Shown here: piece after piece, positions 58,909 to 64,000 of the stretch
Numbering within the stretch: the stretch's first letter is position 1
Layout: each line of letters opens with the position of its first letter
Assembly (NCBI GenBank): GCA_910575725.1
Contig: CAJTFE010000001.1
Location: 307,186-371,185 of the forward strand
Reading direction: 5' to 3'
Length of the DNA stretch: 64,000 bases
Source of the DNA: Clostridia bacterium
GTDB lineage: Bacteria > Bacillota > Clostridia > Lachnospirales > Lachnospiraceae
The notes under the pieces: generated by a model
The model's database searches: none
Seen by the model: only the letters and a program-made list of their open reading frames with translations
Told to the model about the DNA's origin: nothing
Program-made: the position numbers and the translations under genes

Positions 58909-60147
58909 ATGGTAAGACCTTATGTGATCATAGGAACCGGGGCGGCCGGAATGGCGGCGGCAGAGCGGCTGCGTCTTTTAAAGCCCGAAGCGCCCATACA
59001 GATGATGTCCGTCGACGAGTATTCCCACTCACGCTGCATGCTTCATAAATATCTGGGCGGCGAACGGGACGAAAAGGGGCTTTCTTTTGTGGACGAGGAC
59101 TTCTTTGAAAAGAAAAACATCATGTGGGGAAAGGGGCAGACGGCGAAGGCCATTGATCCCAAGGAAAAACGGGTGATCCTGGAAGAGGGCTATCAGCCCT
59201 ATGAAAAGCTGCTGATAGCGACTGGTTCCGTGTTTGGAATTCCCCCAATTCCCAATTTCCGCACAGCCGCCAATGTATTCGGCTTTCGGGATTTAAGCGA
59301 TGCCCAGAAGATGAACAAGGCCATCGAAGAGCTGAACGCAAAGCAGGTGTTTATCGTAGGAAGCGGACTTGTGGGCCTGGATGTAGCCTATGCCCTGATA
59401 GAGAGAGGGATTCAGGTGACGATAGCCGAGATGGCGGATCGTGTTCTTCCCTTACAGACAGACGCAGTTTCCGCCAAGGCTTATCAGGAGCTCTTTGAGA
59501 AGGCAGGCGCCCGGTTTAAGCTTGGCATCGGCGCCAGCGATTCCGTGATAAATGACAAGAACCAGATCACGGCAGTAAAGCTGTCAAACGGGGAAGAGAT
59601 TTCCTGTGATTTCGTAGTCTGCGCAGCAGGCGTAAGGCCCAATCTTGCCTTTCTGGAGGGCAGCAGCCTTGCAGTGGAGCGAGGGCTTGTAGTGGATGAA
59701 ATGATGCGTACCTCTGACCCGGATATCTATGGAGCCGGCGATGTGACGGCCCTTTCCGGCATCTGGCCGAACGCCATGGATCAGGGGCGGATTGCCGCCG
59801 CCAATATGTGCGGCCGGCAGCAGAAGTATACGGATACCTTCTGTATTAAGAATACCATCAACTTCTTCGGCCTTACCATGCTTTCCGTGGGAGAGGTGGA
59901 GCCGAAAGAGGAGGGAAGCCAGGTATTTACCAGGGAATGCAGGAACGCTTATCAGAAAGTGATTGTAAGGGACGGAGTCGTAAAAGGCGTTCAGTTCCAG
60001 GGAGACATCTCCCACACGGGATTCTGGCAGTACCTTATTAAAAACCAGATCGACATTTCCGGGAAGCTGAAGGAGAAATCCGTATTTGATCTCGGGTACG
60101 GAGATTTCTATGGAACGGATGAGCTGGGTGAGTATCAATATAGATAA
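58909..60147 (+). CDS. FAD/NAD(P)-dependent oxidoreductase of the CooS cluster
   Basis: A 412-residue pyridine nucleotide-disulfide family flavoprotein: FAD motif VIIGTGAAGMAAAERL, NAD(P) motif VFIVGSGLVGLDVAYAL, and a second FAD motif near DPDIYGAGDVTAL. The cooS-cooF-oxidoreductase triplet is a known arrangement in acetogens and CO-using clostridia, where the flavoprotein is thought to reduce NAD(P). It begins 2 bases after cooF; GGAGGAGG precedes the start. Confidence 0.9.
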   Translation: MVRPYVIIGTGAAGMAAAERLRLLKPEAPIQMMSVDEYSHSRCMLHKYLGGERDEKGLSFVDEDFFEKKNIMWGKGQTAKAIDPKEKRVILEEGYQPYEKLLIATGSVFGIPPIPNFRTAANVFGFRDLSDAQKMNKAIEELNAKQVFIVGSGLVGLDVAYALIERGIQVTIAEMADRVLPLQTDAVSAKAYQELFEKAGARFKLGIGASDSVINDKNQITAVKLSNGEEISCDFVVCAAGVRPNLAFLEGSSLAVERGLVVDEMMRTSDPDIYGAGDVTALSGIWPNAMDQGRIAAANMCGRQQKYTDTFCIKNTINFFGLTMLSVGEVEPKEEGSQVFTRECRNAYQKVIVRDGVVKGVQFQGDISHTGFWQYLIKNQIDISGKLKEKSVFDLGYGDFYGTDELGEYQYR

Positions 60148-60166
60148 AGTAATACAATAAAAAAGT

Positions 60167-60195
60167 CAGGCCTGCGTACTTAAGACGCATGCCTG
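60167..60195. other. Stable hairpin after the CO dehydrogenase operon
   Basis: CAGGCCTGCGT (60167-60177) pairs with ACGCATGCCTG (60185-60195) with one mismatch. On the plus strand no T-run follows; on the minus strand ACTTTTTTATTG follows. So it looks like a terminator pointing the wrong way, or a general RNA end. Confidence 0.5.
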
Positions 60196-60215
60196 CAGAT
60201 TTAATGATGAAAGAA

Positions 60216-60265
60216 CAGGGATGCCGGAATGTCAGGCGCATATGCCTGGAAAAAAGGCATCCCTG
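60216..60265 (+). promoter_or_regulatory. Nested hairpin in front of the hydrolase gene
   Basis: CAGGGATGCC (60216-60225) pairs perfectly with GGCATCCCTG (60256-60265), enclosing CAGGC/GCCTG (60233-60248). It ends 7 bases before the GGAGG of the next gene, so it may tune translation or protect the mRNA. Confidence 0.5.
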
Positions 60266-60288
60266 CAGGTTTGGAGGCTTGTTTCAAA

Positions 60289-61242
60289 ATGAAGATACTG
60301 ATAGGAGCATGCATACTGCTTGTGTCTCTGTGCATACTGATTGTTTATATCACCTACCGGCAGGTATTTTATGCTGTCCCCAAGGCGGACGAGGACGCGC
60401 ACGACATACCTGGCGGAGAGCAGTATAAGAAAATCGAGGATCGGATGCACACTCTGATTGGCAGAATGGAGCAGCTGCCCTATGAGCTGCTCTTTATTCA
60501 GGCATGGGACGGAACACGCCTTGTAGGGAGATATTATCACGTAGAGGACGGCGCGCCTTTTCAGATCCAGTTTCACGGCTACCGGGGCAGGGCCCTTCGG
60601 GATTTCTGCGGAGGAAACAAGCTGGCCCGGGAAATGAGGCACAATACTATCGTGGTAGACCAGAGGGCCCACGGAAGAAGTACCAGCAGGACGATTACCT
60701 TCGGCATCAAGGAGCGTAAGGACTGTTTAAGCTGGGCCAATTACGTCTGTGAAACCTTTGGCAGCGATACGCCTATCTTCCTTTCCGGTGTCTCCATGGG
60801 AGCCGCTGCGGTTCTCATGGCTTCCAGCCTGGATTTGCCCCAAAATGTGCTTGGCATCATAGCGGACAGCCCATACTCCTCCCCGGCAGCCATTATCGAG
60901 AAGGTCTGCCGGGACCGGGGATATCCAACCTCCGTGATGCTTCCCGTTATTCGGCTGGGAGCCAGATGCTTCGGCCATTTTGATCTGGATGAGGCAACTG
61001 TCATAGATGCCGTCCGGCGCACAAGAATCCCCATTCTGCTGATTCACGGAGAGGACGATCGTTTTGTGCCCTGCCGTATGAGCCAGGAGATCTGGTCTGC
61101 CTGTGGAGGCCCCCGGACGCTCAAGACATTTCCCGGCGCCGGACACGGGCTTAGCTACATGGTGGATACGAAACGCTATGAGCGTCTGGTGCGCCAGTTT
61201 GTGGAGGAATGTATGCAGAGACAGCGGCTTAAAAACAGCTGA
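60289..61242 (+). CDS. Membrane-anchored alpha/beta hydrolase
   Basis: A 317-residue hydrolase with one N-terminal membrane segment (about 3-23). The nucleophile Ser169 sits in SGVSMGAAAVLMAS; the catalytic Asp and His are in LLIHGEDDRFVP and PGAGHGLSYM. QFHGYRGRALRDF and VVDQRAHGRS supply the typical strand ends. The substrate is unknown. The ATG at 60289 has GGAGG at 60273-60277. Confidence 0.87.
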   Translation: MKILIGACILLVSLCILIVYITYRQVFYAVPKADEDAHDIPGGEQYKKIEDRMHTLIGRMEQLPYELLFIQAWDGTRLVGRYYHVEDGAPFQIQFHGYRGRALRDFCGGNKLAREMRHNTIVVDQRAHGRSTSRTITFGIKERKDCLSWANYVCETFGSDTPIFLSGVSMGAAAVLMASSLDLPQNVLGIIADSPYSSPAAIIEKVCRDRGYPTSVMLPVIRLGARCFGHFDLDEATVIDAVRRTRIPILLIHGEDDRFVPCRMSQEIWSACGGPRTLKTFPGAGHGLSYMVDTKRYERLVRQFVEECMQRQRLKNS

Positions 61243-61361
61243 CTTACTTAAAAATGATGCAAATATGATGTTTTCGTGACGCTCTTCTGACGCTTTGTGG
61301 GTGTAAGTTTATCTTATCAACAGACAACAAACCCATCAAAGAACAGAAGAGGTGTATCAGA

Positions 61362-63389
61362 ATGAAAAGGAGAAACAGATGGCTGTGTGCAGCTCTGGCA
61401 GGTATTCTGCTGCTGTCCTGCCCCATGACGGTTTTGGCGGGCCGTGAGGAGTCAGAGCAGGATAAGGACGTAACCCTGGCGCCTTATTTTTTTATTGAAG
61501 GAACCGATCCATCCACCGATCCTTTCCCCTTAAAAGGAACCGAAGTCACGGCAAATGTAAACGGCGCCATCGCCGAGATCCGTCTAATCCAGCGCTACGC
61601 CAATGAGGGAGAAAATCCCATCAACGCAAAATACGTATTTCCCACATCCACTCGTGCTGCCGTCCACGGCATGACCATGACCGTAGGCAGTCACATGGTA
61701 CGGGCACAGATCAAGGAAAAAGAAGAAGCCAAACAAGTGTATGAGGAAGCCAAGAGCGAAGGCAAAAATGCCTCTCTTCTGGAAGAGCAGCGCCCCAACG
61801 TCTTTTCTATGGATGTGGCCAATATTATGCCAGGAGACGAGATCGCCATAGAGCTGACCTACACTGAGCTCATAGAGCCGGAAGAGGGTGTTTATCAATT
61901 TGTATTTCCCACCGTAGCAGGCCCGCGCTACAGCGGCCAGGTATCGGAGGAAAAGGCAGAGGCAGACCAATGGGTGGAAAGCCCCTATCTGGAAGAGGGG
62001 ACGCCGGTGGAAAGCACCTATGATATCACCGTCAACCTGTCCACAGGCGTTCCGATTACGAATCTTTCCAGCAGTTCCCACAAAATAAACATCCGCCAAG
62101 AGCAGGATACAAAGGCAGAAGTAACCCTGGCCGACAAAGATACCTTTGCCGGAGATCGGGATTTCATTCTGAACTACGAGCTGACAGGAGAGACTATGAA
62201 CTCCGGGCTCATGCTCTATGAGGGAGAAAAAGAAAACTTTTTCCAGCTTACCGTACAGCCGCCCAAGCGGTACGATCCAAAAGAAATTCCCCCCAGAGAG
62301 TACATATTTGCCCTGGATGTATCTGGCTCCATGGACGGCTATGCATTGAATACAGCCAAAAAGCTTATAAACGACCTGGTGTCTGATCTCAAAGAAACCG
62401 ACCGCTTCAACGTCATCCTCTTTTCCGACACGGTATGGACCCTGTCCCCCAATTCCTTGGAGGCAGTGAAGCCTAATATCGACAGAGCCCTGCAATTAAT
62501 CGAAGATCAGAAAGGCGGAGGCGGAACTGAGCTTCTGTCAGCCCTTCTGACCGCTTACCACATACCCAAGGAAGAGGACGCAGCCAGAACCGTGGTTATG
62601 ATCACCGACGGCTACATCTCCAATGAAAAAGAAATATTCGCTCACATCCGGGAAACGCTGGGAGATGCCAGCTACTTTGCCTTCGGCATTGGAAGCTCCG
62701 TCAACCGCTATCTCATCGAAGGAATCGCAGCCACAGGCATGGGCGAAGACTTTGTAGTCACAGAAGAATCTGAGGCGGCCGTGGCAGCAGAGCGTTTCCG
62801 CACGTATGTAGAGGCACCCCTTCTCACAGACGTCCAGATAGAGTTCGACAGCATGGAGGTCTACGGAACAGAACCTTCTAATGTACCAACCCTATACGCC
62901 AGCCGTCCCATCGTTCTCTATGGAAAATGGCGCGGCGAGCCAGGAGGAACCGTCCGCATCACCGGAAAAAGAGGCGGCGAAGATTTTGTAGAAGAAATCC
63001 CCATAACCGAAGAAAGCATTTCCCGGGAAAATGAAGCCATTCAGTATCTCTGGGCCAGAAAACGGGTAGAAATGCTGACCGACTACAGCTCCGACACAGG
63101 AAGCCAGGTAAGAAAAGAAGTCGTCTCCATCGGCCTCAAATACAGCATGGCCACCCCTTACACCTCCTTTGTAGCCGTCGTAGAAGAAGTGCGGAACCCC
63201 GGAGGCGGCAGCAAAGACGTAGATCAGCCCAACACCCTGCCCTTCGGCGTATCAGGACTGTCCGTAGGAGGCGGCTACATGACAGGCGCAGAGCCAGACA
63301 CAATCCTTCTGATCCTGCTGCTTTTCATAACAGCCCTGCCCCCTTATATCCAAAAAGCACGTTCAAAAACAAAAAGCCCGGCCCATTGA
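61362..63389 (+). CDS. VIT and VWA domain surface protein, possible exosortase substrate
   Basis: A 675-residue exported protein: signal peptide (about 1-27), VIT domain (about 35-165; VNGAIAEIRLIQRYANEGEN, YVFPTSTRAAVHGM), VWA domain (about 310-480) with a complete metal site (ALDVSGSMDG, GGTELLSALL, MITDGYIS). The C-terminus is TGAEPDTILLILLLFITALP followed by a basic end: a short EP motif, a membrane segment and basic residues, as in exosortase sorting signals. The exosortase gene follows 27 bases on. Function not known; inter-alpha-trypsin-like proteins bind matrix. Confidence 0.85.
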   Translation: MKRRNRWLCAALAGILLLSCPMTVLAGREESEQDKDVTLAPYFFIEGTDPSTDPFPLKGTEVTANVNGAIAEIRLIQRYANEGENPINAKYVFPTSTRAAVHGMTMTVGSHMVRAQIKEKEEAKQVYEEAKSEGKNASLLEEQRPNVFSMDVANIMPGDEIAIELTYTELIEPEEGVYQFVFPTVAGPRYSGQVSEEKAEADQWVESPYLEEGTPVESTYDITVNLSTGVPITNLSSSSHKINIRQEQDTKAEVTLADKDTFAGDRDFILNYELTGETMNSGLMLYEGEKENFFQLTVQPPKRYDPKEIPPREYIFALDVSGSMDGYALNTAKKLINDLVSDLKETDRFNVILFSDTVWTLSPNSLEAVKPNIDRALQLIEDQKGGGGTELLSALLTAYHIPKEEDAARTVVMITDGYISNEKEIFAHIRETLGDASYFAFGIGSSVNRYLIEGIAATGMGEDFVVTEESEAAVAAERFRTYVEAPLLTDVQIEFDSMEVYGTEPSNVPTLYASRPIVLYGKWRGEPGGTVRITGKRGGEDFVEEIPITEESISRENEAIQYLWARKRVEMLTDYSSDTGSQVRKEVVSIGLKYSMATPYTSFVAVVEEVRNPGGGSKDVDQPNTLPFGVSGLSVGGGYMTGAEPDTILLILLLFITALPPYIQKARSKTKSPAH

Positions 63390-63416
63390 CCGCAAGAATA
63401 AAAACGAGGCAGAAAA

Positions 63417-64000
63417 ATGAAAAATAAAAAAACAGCAGCCCTTTACCTTCTGGCATTCCTAATTGTCATATACCTAAAACACTATGCCGACAGAGCAGGC
63501 AGCGACAGCCTGCTCTGGATCCTGCGCCCCACCACATGGTGGACCAGCCTCCTAAGCGGCCACTCCTTCACCTACGAACAAGGAACCGGCTACATAAACC
63601 ACAACCTGCGCTTCATCATCGCCCCCGCCTGCGCCGGCCTGAAATTCTGGATGATAACCTCCCTAATGCTCACCTGCTCTTTCCTGCACAGAATAGAAGG
63701 CCCCAAAAAACAACTCCTCTGGCTCCTAATCTGCTTCCCAGCCGCTTTAGCAGCCACCATATTTACAAACGGAATCCGCATCACCCTCTCCATCACCCTG
63801 CCCCAGATCCTCCAAGCCCAAGGAAACCTGCCCCCCATCCTCACCCCGGCCCAGCTTCACACAGCCATCGGAACCCTGGTATACTTCCCCTCCCTAATCC
63901 TGCTATACAAACTAGCCGACCACCTCACCCAAAACCCAGAAAAACCAGAACCCCCCCCAACCTCCCCCAACCCCCTATGGAAAAAATACCTCCCAGCCCT
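63417..64000 (+). CDS. xrtK: Exosortase, XrtK-like (3' end outside window)
   Basis: An open frame of at least 194 codons runs off the right edge. It has about six membrane segments and the exosortase/archaeosortase catalytic set: Cys72 in APACAGLKFW, Arg121 in TNGIRITLS and His148 in AQLHTAIGTL. The order and spacing fit the family; the short N-terminus fits exosortase K. It most probably processes the VIT-VWA protein encoded immediately upstream. The DNA is extremely A/C rich on the plus strand and increases towards the edge (50 of 60 in 63901-63960). Confidence 0.82.
   Translation, partial: MKNKKTAALYLLAFLIVIYLKHYADRAGSDSLLWILRPTTWWTSLLSGHSFTYEQGTGYINHNLRFIIAPACAGLKFWMITSLMLTCSFLHRIEGPKKQLLWLLICFPAALAATIFTNGIRITLSITLPQILQAQGNLPPILTPAQLHTAIGTLVYFPSLILLYKLADHLTQNPEKPEPPPTSPNPLWKKYLPA

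Noticed and set aside
63590..63844. Minus-strand frame opposite the exosortase gene
   Set aside because: Shadow; the plus-strand frame has the catalytic Cys, Arg and His and suitable membrane segments.

Overview
The window looks like chromosomal DNA of a spore-forming anaerobic Firmicute, most likely a Lachnospiraceae member. The grounds are sigG and an alpha/beta SASP gene, Firmicute-type order around ffh-rpsP-khpA-rimM-trmD and asp23-dak2-recG, BglG/PTS sugar regulation, and a CO dehydrogenase cluster. I cannot name the species. No rRNA, tRNA, CRISPR array, phage or intact insertion sequence was seen.

Layout. 0-4.3 kb: an accessory patch with the end of a lantibiotic-immunity type exporter (two permeases plus a YxeA-like protein), remnants of LysR-like and MarR-like regulators, a frameshifted MATE pump and a cytidylate-kinase-like protein. 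4.4-10.6 kb: a hypothetical protein, an ECF sigma factor with a membrane beta-propeller partner, sigG and a membrane protein. 10.6-15.1 kb: RpiR regulator, beta-glucoside PTS and GH1 enzyme. 15.2-23.9 kb: core information genes (ylxM-ffh-rpsP-khpA-rimM-trmD, rpmB, asp23-dak2-recG). 24-27.3 kb: a large surface protein and a SASP. 27.6-34 kb: a second beta-glucoside PTS-GH1 set with a LicT-type antiterminator, its RNA target and a sugar kinase. 34.3-42.6 kb: lipoprotein, Rpn-type nuclease, two-component system plus ABC exporter, two hypothetical proteins and an Rpn remnant. 42.7-50.9 kb: chemoreceptor with FMN-binding lipoprotein, ABC exporter, GNAT, PLD-like enzyme and lipase. 51-56 kb: leuCD, then a chemoreceptor with an orphan solute-binding protein. 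56.2-64 kb: cooS-cooF-FAD oxidoreductase, an alpha/beta hydrolase, and a VIT-VWA protein followed by an exosortase cut by the window edge.

The most striking structure is not a gene. Three copies of a 209-218 bp palindromic element (called L here) lie at 31480-31688, 40359-40568 and 52922-53139. The core is shared. In every copy the outer arms are 34 bp long and complementary to each other, but their sequence is private to that copy. DNA for roughly 0.7-1.5 kb on both sides of each copy is strongly strand-skewed: G+T rich on the strand that carries the core in its forward orientation, whichever strand is coding. The sign flips for the third copy, which is inverted. A smaller hairpin family of about 93 bp (S) uses a similar plan of conserved core and variable complementary arms. 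It sits in front of genes together with a shared leader ending in the ribosome binding site. I do not recognise either family as a described element.
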